From NCBI GenBank assembly GCA_003202005.1, contig QJJF01000007.1:1-64000 (forward strand): a DNA stretch of 64,000 bases, in the 5' to 3' direction. Positions 1-8,165 of the stretch are shown one piece after another; position 1 is the first letter of the stretch; the number at the start of each line of letters is the position of its first letter. The notes beneath the pieces were generated by a model. It searched no databases. It was not told the DNA's origin and was given only the letters and a program-made list of their open reading frames with translations. The position numbers and the translations under genes were made by a program. The DNA is from Williamsia faeni. Its GTDB lineage: Bacteria > Actinomycetota > Actinomycetes > Mycobacteriales > Mycobacteriaceae.

Positions 1-1
1 C

Positions 2-79
2 ATCCGCAGCCTCAAGCGCTACATCGCCCGCGAAACCTACCGACTCATCACCACCCAAACCACCCCTTGCGCGTTATAG
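2..79 (+). CDS. IS110-family transposase, C-terminal end only (cut by window edge)
   Basis: The window opens inside an open frame that ends at TAG 77-79. The last 25 residues include SLKRYIARETYRLI, which resembles the basic tail that closes IS110-family (Transposase_20) proteins. The rest of the gene lies outside the window, so neither the catalytic DEDD residues nor intactness can be judged. IS110 elements usually lack clear terminal inverted repeats and none is seen here. The assignment rests on a short tail and is moderate only. Confidence 0.5.
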   Translation: MRSLKRYIARETYRLITTQTTPCAL

Positions 80-96
80 GAGCATCGCTCGACGGT

Positions 97-222
97 AACG
101 AGGGCACGCTCGACGGTCGGTTCGGCCCGCTCGGCGGTGGCTAAGGCACGCTGGGCGGTCGGTTCGGCCCGCTCGGCGGTAACGAGGGCACGCTCGGCGG
201 TGATTGAGGCCCGCTGGGCGGT
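97..222. repeat. Six tandem 21-bp units beside the transposase tail
   Basis: Six units of exactly 21 bp lie at 97-117, 118-138, 139-159, 160-180, 181-201 and 202-222. A partial seventh occupies 81-96. Each ends in GGCGGT or GACGGT, and the units alternate between two or three sequence versions. The array runs up to the stop codon of the H-NS-like gene, whose TGA occupies 224-222. Read on the minus strand, each unit would give a seven-residue T-A-E-R-A-x-x pattern, but in a frame with no convincing start. I therefore treat it as a non-coding repeat. Confidence 0.8.
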
Positions 223-761
223 CAGGAGTTGCCGCGGGGGCGACGGATCACGACGACAACGGCCAAGACGGCGGCGACCAACCACACCAGCCACTTGCCC
301 GGCGACGAACGGTTGGCAGCCGGAAGTGGGGTCGGTTCGGTCTGTTTGAGTGCGGTGAACCGCGATGGTTGATCCGCCGGAACAGTGACCGGAGTCGTCA
401 CCGGGGTCTCGGTCTGAGGGACTGTTGCGGGGGGTTCGGCCGGACCGTTGGCGGCCACGGCCTGGGCCGGGGTCGACTTCGGTGGGGCAGTGTTGCGGGG
501 CTTGTCGGGGCCGCGCCTGACGGGAGGCTTCTGGGGCGCGGCCTTCTGGGACGAAGCCTTTTTTGCTGCCACCTTCTTGGCCGGAACTTTTTTCGCCGGA
601 GCTTTCTTGGCGGCGGCTTTCTTCGCCGGCGCCTTCCGCGGAGCAGCCTTTTTGTCGGGAGTCTTCTCGGCTTCCGGCGGGGTCTCCGGCGGACCGTTCG
701 GTGACTCGGGGACACCGCCCGGCTGCTGCTCGGATGCGGGCTGTGGATCCGGGTCGGCCAT
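222..761 (-). CDS. H-NS-like lysine/alanine/proline-rich histone-tail protein with C-terminal membrane anchor
   Basis: A 179-residue protein. The N-terminal 35 residues are Pro/Glu-rich. Residues ~36-90 are repeated PAKKA/AAKKA motifs like a eukaryotic histone H1 tail. A Pro/Thr spacer follows, then one hydrophobic segment (KWLVWLVAAVLAVVVVI) close to the C-terminus, ending in RRPRGNS. This matches my recollection of M. tuberculosis Rv3852 (annotated hns): a basic tail plus one membrane helix, in the same neighbourhood as Rv3850 and espR. It likely binds DNA non-specifically and may tether it to the membrane. AAGGAG sits nine bases before ATG 761. The homology is to architecture, not to enteric H-NS sequence. 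Confidence 0.75.
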   Translation of the reverse strand: MADPDPQPASEQQPGGVPESPNGPPETPPEAEKTPDKKAAPRKAPAKKAAAKKAPAKKVPAKKVAAKKASSQKAAPQKPPVRRGPDKPRNTAPPKSTPAQAVAANGPAEPPATVPQTETPVTTPVTVPADQPSRFTALKQTEPTPLPAANRSSPGKWLVWLVAAVLAVVVVIRRPRGNS

Positions 762-875
762 GCGGCGTCGCTCCTTCGCAGGATCAGGCGGACGGGGGGT
801 TTCAGCGGTGGCTGGGGCCTCCGCGCCGTCGGCGGGTGCGTGCCGACAATCATGCCTGTCCGGAGCACGGCCGGC

Positions 876-1799
876 TCAGTTGGGTGCGGTCGCGCCCAGT
901 CCGGCGGCCAGTCCGATCACCACGGCCATGAGTAGCACCTCGGCGACAGCGAAACGGAGAGAAGAGGTTTCAGGGAAGCGATGGCTCGTGGCGACCGGCA
1001 GCCAACGTCGACGGAGATAGATGGCCGAGGTCAGCAAGATCACCAACCCGATCGATTTCGCGACCAGGATTCGTCCGTAGCCGGTTGTCCAGAGTGCGGA
1101 GAACGGATCGAGCTCCAGGACCGCGGCCACCACACCGCTGAGCAACAGGGCGAGCACACACCACTGCGCCTGACGAGAAAACCTGGGTAGACCGAGCGCC
1201 CAGGCCTTCCGGCCACGGGAGGTCAGTGCCAGCGCGATCAGGGCACCACACCACCACGCTGCGGCCAGAACATGGATGGCCACCGCGATCACCCCGCCGG
1301 TCTGTTGACGCAGGTGCCCCGTGATCGGCTCGATGACCAGACCGAGGGCGGCCACAGCTGCCGCGGCCTCGGGTGCGACGAGTTGCGGCCGTCGGATCCA
1401 GATGAGCGCCGCAATACAGATTCCGAGCCCGCAGCCGACGCCGATGATTGCCGGAGCGGTGCCGCCGGCCCGAACAAAATCGTCGACCCCGATGGTCGTC
1501 GCGGACTGCCCCACGCGCGCGGCGGCGGCCAGCCACGACGAGATCAGCGACGTGATGGTCCACACCCCGGCCGCGATGGCCATGAGTCGCAGCACGCCGG
1601 GATCGGCGGGATCCGCGCCGAGCAGACGGAGACCGGCGAGCCCGAGGACGGTCATCGCGGACAGCAGTGCGACGGCGTGCGCGAACGCGCCCGGGGTCGG
1701 CCCGGCCGGGTGGGCCAACACCCACGTGACCAGCACCCCGATGCAGGCTGCGGGTACGGCGCCGAGCAACCACTCGCGTCGCGCCGTACCCGCAGTCAC
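876..1799 (-). CDS. copD: CopD-family copper-resistance membrane protein
   Basis: About 307 residues with eight or so hydrophobic segments, including the characteristic stretch HVLAAAWWCGALIALAL and, near the C-terminus, GRILVAKSIGLVILL. CopD proteins are inner-membrane partners of periplasmic CopC in copper uptake or handling. I chose GTG 1799 because it lies five bases past the copC stop with AGGA upstream. A longer frame reaching 1883 would run far into copC. It is the third gene of the ycnI-copC-copD run, presumably one transcript. The role in copper homeostasis is inferred from family and context. Confidence 0.85.
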   Translation of the reverse strand: MTAGTARREWLLGAVPAACIGVLVTWVLAHPAGPTPGAFAHAVALLSAMTVLGLAGLRLLGADPADPGVLRLMAIAAGVWTITSLISSWLAAAARVGQSATTIGVDDFVRAGGTAPAIIGVGCGLGICIAALIWIRRPQLVAPEAAAAVAALGLVIEPITGHLRQQTGGVIAVAIHVLAAAWWCGALIALALTSRGRKAWALGLPRFSRQAQWCVLALLLSGVVAAVLELDPFSALWTTGYGRILVAKSIGLVILLTSAIYLRRRWLPVATSHRFPETSSLRFAVAEVLLMAVVIGLAAGLGATAPN

Positions 1800-1804
1800 A
1801 TTTC

Positions 1805-2317
1805 CTACTTCTTGCGCAGCGGCCGAAGCGCGAACGCCAGACCGCCGACGAACAGGACCACCGCGCCGACGATGAACGGCCACACGGGGACTCCCGATGA
1901 TGACGAATCGTTGTCGTCGACCGCGGCGCCGGGCGTGCCCTGACCTGCGGCGGTCAGGGTGAAGGTCAGCCGACCCTCCACCGGATGGCCGTCAGCCGAC
2001 GTCACGCGGTAGTTGATCGCGTATTCGCCGACGGGCCCGAGTTCCGAAACCGGTGCACTCATCGTGCGTCCGGTGACTGTGGGTGCCCCGGACTGCCAGT
2101 AGTGACCGTCCGGACCCACCACGGTCAACGCCGGGAAGCTCTCCTGCATCGGTTCGTTGAAGGTGAGGGTCACCGTTGCCGGTCCGACCGCCAGCGATGC
2201 ACCGTCGGCGGGATCCGAGCTGACCAAGGTGGCGTGCGCCGATGCGACCGGTGCGGTAGCGAAACCGGCGAGCACTGCGAGGAGCAGTGCACTGAGGGCG
2301 AGTGCGATCCGCCTCAT
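1805..2317 (-). CDS. copC: CopC-domain copper-binding exported protein with C-terminal anchor
   Basis: 170 residues. A signal peptide ends at VASA, so the mature protein begins HATL. An N-terminal His is the classic Cu(II) ligand of CopC, and the later ADGHPVEG motif supplies the second His region. The beta-sandwich domain (NEPMQESF, then GEYAINYRV) is followed by an Asp/Ser-rich linker, one TM helix and a RPLRKK tail, so the protein stays membrane-bound on the outside. ATG 2317 overlaps the ycnI stop in an ATGA arrangement, implying translational coupling. The longer upstream frame is rejected because it would hide the signal peptide. Confidence 0.9.
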   Translation of the reverse strand: MRRIALALSALLLAVLAGFATAPVASAHATLVSSDPADGASLAVGPATVTLTFNEPMQESFPALTVVGPDGHYWQSGAPTVTGRTMSAPVSELGPVGEYAINYRVTSADGHPVEGRLTFTLTAAGQGTPGAAVDDNDSSSSGVPVWPFIVGAVVLFVGGLAFALRPLRKK

Positions 2318-3000
2318 CGTCGCGCGCGCAGCAATGCGCCGGTGCCGATGCCGACACCCAACGCGCCCAATGCGACTCCGATGCCACCGAGCCACAGTGC
2401 GGTGTTGTCGTCGTCGGAATCGTCGGATTGCTCGCTGCCGTCCTCGGCGGCGGTCGAACCGTCGTGTCCATGGGCGTCGGCGGATTCGGCGCCGAGGGTC
2501 ACGGTCGGCGCCGGCTTGTCGGGCTCGGGTTCACCTTCGACGGTGGCCTGATCCCAGGCCGCGACCTCGCCATCCGAATAGGTTTGGATGGTGGGGAATT
2601 CGACGGTTTCCTGCTCGGGAAGCGGACCCGCCGACAATGGGAACTGGACGAATTCGCCGGGCTTGATGCCCGGATTGCCGTCCGCCGCCCGCCAGGTCAC
2701 CGACGTGGCCTCTTCGGTGGTGGCGTCCTTGGTGATCTCGGCGGTCCATCCCGGAATCGGCTCGGTGCGGGCAGATTTCAGGTTGGGCAGGGTCACGCTC
2801 ACCGAGACGGTGTTGGCGGTGTCGGATTCGTTCGGAACCCGGAACGTGACGACGCCGTAGCCGCCCTGGGTCAGGTCGGGGCCGACCGCGGTCACGTGGG
2901 CGGACGCGGATCCGACGCCTAGCAGAGTGCCGGTGCCGACGAGAGCTGTTGCAGCGATACCGGCACCGATGAGCCGGGCGCGCCGGGAAAATGAAGACAT
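2314..3000 (-). CDS. ycnI: YcnI-family (DUF1775) exported copper-binding protein
   Basis: 228 residues. A basic N-terminus and signal peptide end at SASA, leaving an N-terminal His at residue 35 (HVTAVGP), the copper-binding position of the YcnI/DUF1775 domain. The domain (TFRVPNES, IPGWTAEI, GEFVQFPL) fills residues ~35-165. An acidic His/Asp-rich stretch and a C-terminal TM helix with an RARR tail follow. YcnI proteins occur beside CopC/CopD (YcnJ in Bacillus) and are thought to act as copper chaperones outside the cell. It is first gene of the copper operon. I see no obvious CsoR-type operator upstream. Confidence 0.88.
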   Translation of the reverse strand: MSSFSRRARLIGAGIAATALVGTGTLLGVGSASAHVTAVGPDLTQGGYGVVTFRVPNESDTANTVSVSVTLPNLKSARTEPIPGWTAEITKDATTEEATSVTWRAADGNPGIKPGEFVQFPLSAGPLPEQETVEFPTIQTYSDGEVAAWDQATVEGEPEPDKPAPTVTLGAESADAHGHDGSTAAEDGSEQSDDSDDDNTALWLGGIGVALGALGVGIGTGALLRARR

Positions 3001-3074
3001 GCGTGATTCCTTAGAAAAGAAAATGAGGTGTGACCACCCGACTCGGGCGACGGGTGGTGAAACGGCGAATGGAA

Positions 3075-3524
3075 TCAGTTCGCCGGTGGACCTCGAACTC
3101 CGGTGCCGCCGAGGGCGATCAGGGTGATCAGTGGTTCAGGAGCCGGAGTGTGTTGTGTGCTGGGCCGATTGCGATCCGTGACCGGCGCGCCGATCAGGAT
3201 CTGCAATGCTCGCAGCACCGATGTGATCACCTCGTAGAGGCGGCCGGCACCGGATATTAGCAAGGCGCACAACGGTATTGCGATGAGGTGCGTGATGAGC
3301 ATGGTGCTGGTGTTGCTCTGATGTGGCATCGCCATCGGCGCTGCGGTCACGGTCAGCGACACGTGTGCGACGACCTGCGTGCCGGTGAGCAACGTCAGGA
3401 ATCCGGCTGCGGTGGTCAGTTGTCTGCCCAAGGCGCCGGCAGCGACGCCGAGCAGCATCAGCAGGAGCAGTCCGGTGGTGTCCGGGAGATGGCCCGACGC
3501 CACACCGTGGGCGGCAACCGCCAA
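3075..3524 (-). CDS. Small polytopic membrane protein upstream of the copper genes
   Basis: About 149 residues with four hydrophobic stretches (LLLLMLLGVAAGALG; FLTLLTGTQVVAHVSL; a His/Met-containing loop then MLITHLIAIPLCALLI; a final amphipathic part). The loop MAMPHQSNTSTM has Met and His residues that could bind metal. No family recognised. The start is uncertain: TTG 3524 is the only standard start, but the open frame extends upstream without ATG or GTG through a hydrophobic segment (LTGLAVALTAPALAVAA). A CTG start near 3560 is therefore possible. It lies between the Rv3850-like gene and ycnI on the same strand and may be part of that transcript. Confidence 0.55.
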   Translation of the reverse strand: MAVAAHGVASGHLPDTTGLLLLMLLGVAAGALGRQLTTAAGFLTLLTGTQVVAHVSLTVTAAPMAMPHQSNTSTMLITHLIAIPLCALLISGAGRLYEVITSVLRALQILIGAPVTDRNRPSTQHTPAPEPLITLIALGGTGVRGPPAN

Positions 3525-3556
3525 CGCCGGTGCGGTGAGAGCGACTGCCAGACCGG

Positions 3557-4252
3557 TCAGGGGCGCACTCCGAGTCGTGCCAGCAGATCGGCGTCGATCG
3601 CCTCGAGTTCACGTGAGATGGCAGTGTGCGCCCGACGCCGGCGTGAGGCGGGCATGGTCTCGGCAGCGGAGACGGCGGTCGAGAGGTCGGACAGACGCTG
3701 GTTCATGATCGTCGTGAATGTCTTGGTTTCGGCGTCCGCGGGGTGCTTGGCGGTCAGCGTCTGCAGCGATTCGTTGGCACCGGCGATCCGGGCCGACAGT
3801 GCCGCGCCGTGGCCGCTGTACTTGTTGAGTTCGGTGACCGGTACCCCGAAACGGTCTGCCTGGATGCGGTTGATCTGTTCGCGGGCCGCAGTGCTCGCCC
3901 GGTAGGCCAACGGCACGAGGACGGGCGACAGGATCTTGGCGACCGACAGGTAGCGCTTGACGCGCACGGGCGACAGCAGTTTGCCGTCGGCGACCGCCTT
4001 GGCGTTGGCCTTCGCGATCTTCAGGTTGGTCGAATTGGTCTCTTTGGCCAGCTTGGCGGCTTTCTTCTCGGACTTCGACCGGGACTTCAGTGATTTCTCG
4101 GCGAGCTTGCGCTGTTGCTTGAGCTCGTCCTTGACGAACTTCCGTCCGGACTTGTCCTCGAGGCGCGCTTCGAGTTTGGCTTTTGCCTTGAGGGCCTTGG
4201 CCTGAGCTTTGCGCTGTGCCCGACTGGTGCGTCCGGACTTGAACAGACCCAT
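3557..4252 (-). CDS. Rv3850-like conserved coiled-coil protein (DUF6474 type)
   Basis: 231 residues starting MGLFKSG at ATG 4252, with GAGGG about ten bases upstream. Residues 1-90 are extremely Lys/Arg/Ala-rich and should form a charged helix or coiled coil (KALKAKAKLEARLEDK). A short hydrophobic patch (SVAKILSPVLVPLAYRAS) and a helical C-terminal half follow. Its position between the H-NS-like and EspR-like genes matches M. tuberculosis Rv3850 as I remember it. The function is unknown. The adjacent nucleoid-type genes make a nucleic-acid-related role conceivable, but that is only guilt by association. Confidence 0.7.
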   Translation of the reverse strand: MGLFKSGRTSRAQRKAQAKALKAKAKLEARLEDKSGRKFVKDELKQQRKLAEKSLKSRSKSEKKAAKLAKETNSTNLKIAKANAKAVADGKLLSPVRVKRYLSVAKILSPVLVPLAYRASTAAREQINRIQADRFGVPVTELNKYSGHGAALSARIAGANESLQTLTAKHPADAETKTFTTIMNQRLSDLSTAVSAAETMPASRRRRAHTAISRELEAIDADLLARLGVRP

Positions 4253-4392
4253 ACGGTGAGACCCTCTCGTAGTGACCACCCGCCTCGTCGCCATCGAAGC
4301 GGCCTGCACAATTGTCGTGCAGGTGCGGTACAAGCATTACATAGCGTGGGTCCGGCGGACACACGGCTGACGCGCACGGGAGGATGATGTGG

Positions 4393-6027
4393 ATGGCAAT
4401 TCGTTCATCGGTGCCATCTGGCCCGAAAAGACCCCCGCTGCTCAGTCCCCGCGATCTGAGTGGGTGCGAGCATCGGCTCGCCCGCGATTCCCTTTATCCG
4501 AAGGTGGCGCCGGTCCCTGACGACCCGTCGGTCGCTCTGCGTAAAGAAGCGGCCAACGACCATCGGGAACGCGTCCGGGACATGTTGCACGGCCTCCACT
4601 CTGATGAGTTGAATCGCTGGGCCGATGTCAGTCAAGGCCGGACGACGCGTGCGCGGGCGAAGGCCACTGTCTCTGCGATGAATGCGGGCGCCAAGTGGAT
4701 CTGGGGCGCCACACTGCCCGACGACCCCGAAGCGGGCCGCCGCGGCTGGGCAGAGCTGCTTATCAAGCTGGATTCGGGCTTTGTGCCGGTCATCGTGGTC
4801 AATCACAAATCGTTCGATCCGGGTTCGGGTGCAGTGACCAGCCCGGTCTGGACGTGGCAGCCGTCACTGGACGAGACCCGCAAGGTGCGCAGCAATGCGC
4901 GGGACACCACCCGCCTGGCGCACCTGTACCGGATGTTGCAGACCCTCGGCGCGGCCGCGGCCACACCGGCCGGTGGTGTGATCGGCCTCGACCCGACCGC
5001 GATGGTTGTGCACGATCTCACCGACGCGCTCGTCCGATACGACGACCTGCTGACCCGCCGGCTGGGAATCGCCCGCGGCCGGGTGCCCACCGCGCCGTCG
5101 AGGATCGGGGAGTGCCGGGGCTGCTCGTGGTGGAGCGCCTGCGGCCCCGAGCTCGAGCAGGCCCACGACGTGAGTCTGGTGGTCAACGGGAATCTCACAC
5201 AGATGCTCGCGACGGTCGGGGTGCGGACCATCGACGAACTCGCGGGATACGACGGTCCGCTGCCCGAGGGGTTGTCGAATCTGGACGATCCCATCCTCCT
5301 GGCGCGGGCGTACCTCGCGAACGTGAAGCTGATTCGCCGGGTGCGTGATGTCGAGGTGGCGCGGGCCGATGTCGAGGTCGACATCGACATGGAGAGCTAT
5401 CAGGACGACGGTGCGTACCTGTGGGGCACGCTCCTCACCGACAACACCGATCCACAACGCCCGGTGCACTACATCCCGTTCGTCACCTGGACGCCGTTGC
5501 CGACGGAGGACGAGGCGCGATCCTTCGCGGAGTTCTGGGGCTGGCTGATGTCAGAAAAGAATTCGGCTATTGCCGATGGTAAAACATTCGCTGCATATTG
5601 TTATTCGCAACAAGCGGAAAACAGATGGCTCTTGGGCTCTGCCGACCGGTTCGCCGGATATCCGGGCATACCCACCGGCGACGAGGTGAACGAGTTCATC
5701 AATTCCGGGCATTGGGTGGATATCTACGAGGCGGTCAGCCGGAATTTCCTCAGTCCTGAGGGAAAAGGCCTCAAAAAGGTCGCACCGCACGCGGGCTTCG
5801 CGTGGCGCGATGACGAAGCCGGCGGTGAGGCGTCGATGCAGTGGTATCGGCGGGCGGTCGGGCTCGACGGCGACGACATCGATCACACCCAGCGCGCGCG
5901 GTTGCTGGAATACAACGAGGACGACGTGCGTGCCACCAAGGCGCTGCGTGAGTGGATGGACGGAGGGGCTCAGCACATTCCGCTGGGCTCGGACCTCCCG
6001 GTGCCGGTGCACCAGACCGGCAGCTGA
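4393..6027 (+). CDS. TM0106-family RecB-like putative nuclease with Fe-S cluster and RNase H-like domain
   Basis: About 544 residues. The N-terminal half is a RecB/Cas4-like nuclease. A lone Cys (residue 28 counted from ATG 4384) and a later CxxCx5C group (Cys 244, 247, 253, in ECRGCSWWSAC) form the four-Cys pattern of the 4Fe-4S nucleases (AddB, Cas4). The C-terminal half is a YprB/RNase H-like exonuclease domain with DIDMESYQDDG near the start and NEDDVRATKALREWM at the end. Three in-frame ATGs (4384, 4387, 4393) follow GGGAGG at 4378-4383. The third has the best spacing. It is a single-gene unit. The substrate is unknown, with DNA repair or recombination likely. Confidence 0.82.
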   Translation: MAIRSSVPSGPKRPPLLSPRDLSGCEHRLARDSLYPKVAPVPDDPSVALRKEAANDHRERVRDMLHGLHSDELNRWADVSQGRTTRARAKATVSAMNAGAKWIWGATLPDDPEAGRRGWAELLIKLDSGFVPVIVVNHKSFDPGSGAVTSPVWTWQPSLDETRKVRSNARDTTRLAHLYRMLQTLGAAAATPAGGVIGLDPTAMVVHDLTDALVRYDDLLTRRLGIARGRVPTAPSRIGECRGCSWWSACGPELEQAHDVSLVVNGNLTQMLATVGVRTIDELAGYDGPLPEGLSNLDDPILLARAYLANVKLIRRVRDVEVARADVEVDIDMESYQDDGAYLWGTLLTDNTDPQRPVHYIPFVTWTPLPTEDEARSFAEFWGWLMSEKNSAIADGKTFAAYCYSQQAENRWLLGSADRFAGYPGIPTGDEVNEFINSGHWVDIYEAVSRNFLSPEGKGLKKVAPHAGFAWRDDEAGGEASMQWYRRAVGLDGDDIDHTQRARLLEYNEDDVRATKALREWMDGGAQHIPLGSDLPVPVHQTGS

Positions 6028-6060
6028 CCCTGACCCGCCGGCTCACCCGCACGTGGTCGG

Positions 6061-6819
6061 TCAGCTCCGTAGTGAACCGCGGAGTGATTCGAGGAACGAG
6101 CCACTTCCCAGGAGGGCCAACGCACCGAGGACGAGCAGTCCGCCCGGCGCGAGATCCCGGGCGGTATCAGCACCGAAGCATCCACCGTTATCGCCGGAGC
6201 CCAGGAGGCATTGCGAGGGGTTCGACACCGGATCGATGGCGATGATTGCGGGTGCGATGTTCACTACGGGCGGCTGCTGATTCTGACGGGCCCCTGCGGC
6301 AGGCGCAGGGTTGCTCGTCGCCGGCTCGACCGTCGGCACCGATTCGACAGCAGCGCCGCCGCCTCCGGTGGAGCCGCCGCCTGTCCCGCTGTCTGACGGC
6401 GGAAGGACCGGAGCGAGTCCCGCATCGTCGGGATTGTCCGACGTGGTCGGTGTTTTCTGCGTCGGGAGATCGCCCGGCGGCCGGGTCGCGGTTTTCGGCA
6501 AGCTCTCACCGGATGACGTCGCTCCGGCGCCGTCTGCGGGTGCCGGGTTGTAGGTGGGAGCCGGGACCCGCGTCCGCGTTGTCGTCGACGAGGTTGTCGG
6601 GGTCTCGGGATCTTCGGGGTCCCCGTAGTCGTACTGTCCGGTTTTGGTGGTCTGGGTCGGTGAGCTGTGATGCCCGCACTGCGCCGACGCCGAAGAACAG
6701 TGCGCCGAAGCCGACGTGTCGGTCAGCAACAGTGCAATTCCGCCGATTGTCAGAGCAATTGCGCCGACAAACGCCGACCACCGCGGGGTCCTCACACGGG
6801 GCGCGCGGTGCTTCGACAT
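6061..6819 (-). CDS. Low-complexity Pro/Thr/Ser-rich envelope protein
   Basis: 252 residues. A basic N-terminus (KHRAPRVRTPRW) precedes one hydrophobic segment ending near TSASAHC, which acts as a signal or anchor. About 140 residues of Pro/Thr/Ser/Gly-rich linker follow, then a short domain with two Cys (NPSQCLLGSGDNGGCFG). A hydrophobic C-terminal helix (GGLLVLGALALLGSG) ends the protein. This looks like a cell-wall-spanning or anchored protein. No family recognised. GGAGG lies four bases before ATG 6819. It is convergent with the nuclease gene, with only 33 bp between, and divergent from the regulator gene at 7087. Confidence 0.65.
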   Translation of the reverse strand: MSKHRAPRVRTPRWSAFVGAIALTIGGIALLLTDTSASAHCSSASAQCGHHSSPTQTTKTGQYDYGDPEDPETPTTSSTTTRTRVPAPTYNPAPADGAGATSSGESLPKTATRPPGDLPTQKTPTTSDNPDDAGLAPVLPPSDSGTGGGSTGGGGAAVESVPTVEPATSNPAPAAGARQNQQPPVVNIAPAIIAIDPVSNPSQCLLGSGDNGGCFGADTARDLAPGGLLVLGALALLGSGSFLESLRGSLRS

Positions 6820-7086
6820 CAATCCTCCGGGTAGCCAACAACAGAACAGCTATTGAATTTTTCTTCTGTTCACGGTTTATTCAGGTGGGCAAGTCAACGG
6901 CGACTCCGCCCACCGGGAAAAATTATGCGCCACCCGGAGCGCCTGAACGTGATCGGTAGCAATTTTGCAGTAAGCTACCATATGGCAAACAGGCCGTACG
7001 GCGTAGTGAATTTCCCCGTCTGCTAGCCGTTCGTGCTGCGCGACCGGCCTCACTGAGAGACACCTTTGATGCGTGTGGAGCATGGA

Positions 7087-7617
7087 ATGACTGACAACTT
7101 GGAACCGATTGATCCCGAGACGACGTTCGATCCGGGACTGTTCGCTCGGCGCCTCGAAGAGCTGTTCCGGACGGTGCCTGGTCCCAACGGTCGCGCGTAC
7201 AGCGCCAAGGCCATCGCGAATCGATCCACTGAACTCGGATTCCGCCTGGGCGAGTCGTACTTGAGCCAGCTGCGGTCGGGCAAGGCCAAGTCGCCGTCTT
7301 TCCGCACGGTCGAGGGCATCTCGGCAGCATTTGGCGTGGACGTCCACTACTTCCTCGAAGACCGTGCCGCACAGCGCACCCGCGACCAGATCGACCTCAT
7401 GCGCCTGCAGGCGGACACCAACGTGCAGCTGGCGGCCTTCCGTCTCGCCGGGTTGTCGAGTGACTCGGTCACCGTGGTCAACGAGCTGATCAAGGTGCTG
7501 CGTGTTCAGCAGGGCCTGCCAGCCGATCCCCCGGACCTCCTGAAGTCCTCGGAACCTGAACTCGGACACGGCCATTCCGGACTTCGTGTGGTCGAGAGGC
7601 ATGAAGCCGCCGACTAG
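7087..7617 (+). CDS. EspR-like helix-turn-helix regulator
   Basis: 176 residues. Residues ~18-95 match the EspR-type HTH: FARRLEELFRTV, then YLSQLRSGKAKSPSF as recognition region, then AAFGVDVHYFLED. A helical C-terminal part (~100-150) probably dimerises, as in EspR. ATG 7087 is preceded by GGAG at 7077-7080, so I prefer it to starts 18-21 bp upstream. It is longer than M. tuberculosis EspR (about 132 residues as I recall). It heads a tight run with an ImmA/IrrE peptidase and a seven-TM protein. It could be the syntenic EspR or the dedicated repressor of that cassette. In ImmA/IrrE systems the peptidase inactivates the partner HTH regulator. Confidence 0.8.
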   Translation: MTDNLEPIDPETTFDPGLFARRLEELFRTVPGPNGRAYSAKAIANRSTELGFRLGESYLSQLRSGKAKSPSFRTVEGISAAFGVDVHYFLEDRAAQRTRDQIDLMRLQADTNVQLAAFRLAGLSSDSVTVVNELIKVLRVQQGLPADPPDLLKSSEPELGHGHSGLRVVERHEAAD

Positions 7618-7646
7618 TTCCGGCGAGGGCGGTAGCGTCACTGCGC

Positions 7647-8165
7647 ATGCAGTCCGAAAGAGCCCTGCGGGCGTTGTGTCGGCGCGAACTCGCTGATCTC
7701 GACCTCGATCTGCCCCTTGATGCAGAACAGCTGTGCCGGTTGTACGGCGAGAAGCGCGGACGCGCGATCAAGATCATCGCGCACCCGCTGCCGGCCGGTA
7801 TGCCCAACGGTGTCTGGCTAATGGCGGAGGACGCCGACTACTTCTTCTATCAGGCCAGTACCACCAGGCTCCACCGCGACCAGATCGTCATCCACGAGTT
7901 CGGTCATCTGATCGCCGGTCACCAGATCCTGGGTTCCGATCCCTCGATGCTGGCCGGTGGGCCGACCGACGGCGACGAGCAACCCATGCAAGAAGCACTG
8001 AGTCGAACCTGCTACTCGGATGACCGTGAGTGGGAAGCAGAGATGTTGGCCACGATCATCAGGGAATGGGCGGCCAAAGCTGTGCAGGGTGTTGGACGAT
8101 CGGCTGAACATGGTGGGTTGCGAGGTATTCAGAGCGTGCTCGGAGGGCATTCGGGATGGTTGTAG
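7647..8165 (+). CDS. ImmA/IrrE-family metallo-endopeptidase
   Basis: 172 residues. The zinc motif HEFGHLIAGH occupies residues 83-92 with catalytic Glu84. The glutamate-containing helix further on (REWEAEMLATIIREW) supplies the usual third ligand region. ImmA and IrrE cleave or regulate partner HTH repressors in response to stress or signalling peptides. The gene follows the EspR-like regulator by 29 bp and overlaps the membrane protein gene by 10 bp, so the three should be co-expressed. The likely substrate is the upstream regulator; this is inferred from the family, not seen directly. Confidence 0.87.
   Translation: MQSERALRALCRRELADLDLDLPLDAEQLCRLYGEKRGRAIKIIAHPLPAGMPNGVWLMAEDADYFFYQASTTRLHRDQIVIHEFGHLIAGHQILGSDPSMLAGGPTDGDEQPMQEALSRTCYSDDREWEAEMLATIIREWAAKAVQGVGRSAEHGGLRGIQSVLGGHSGWL

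Noticed and set aside
81-222. CRISPR-like array
   Set aside because: The 21-bp units are contiguous without spacers of constant size, and no cas gene is near.
37-294. Minus-strand frame with a seven-residue TAERA-type repeat
   Set aside because: It has no plausible ribosome site, overlaps the H-NS-like gene and the transposase tail, and the pattern follows simply from the 21-bp period of the DNA repeat.
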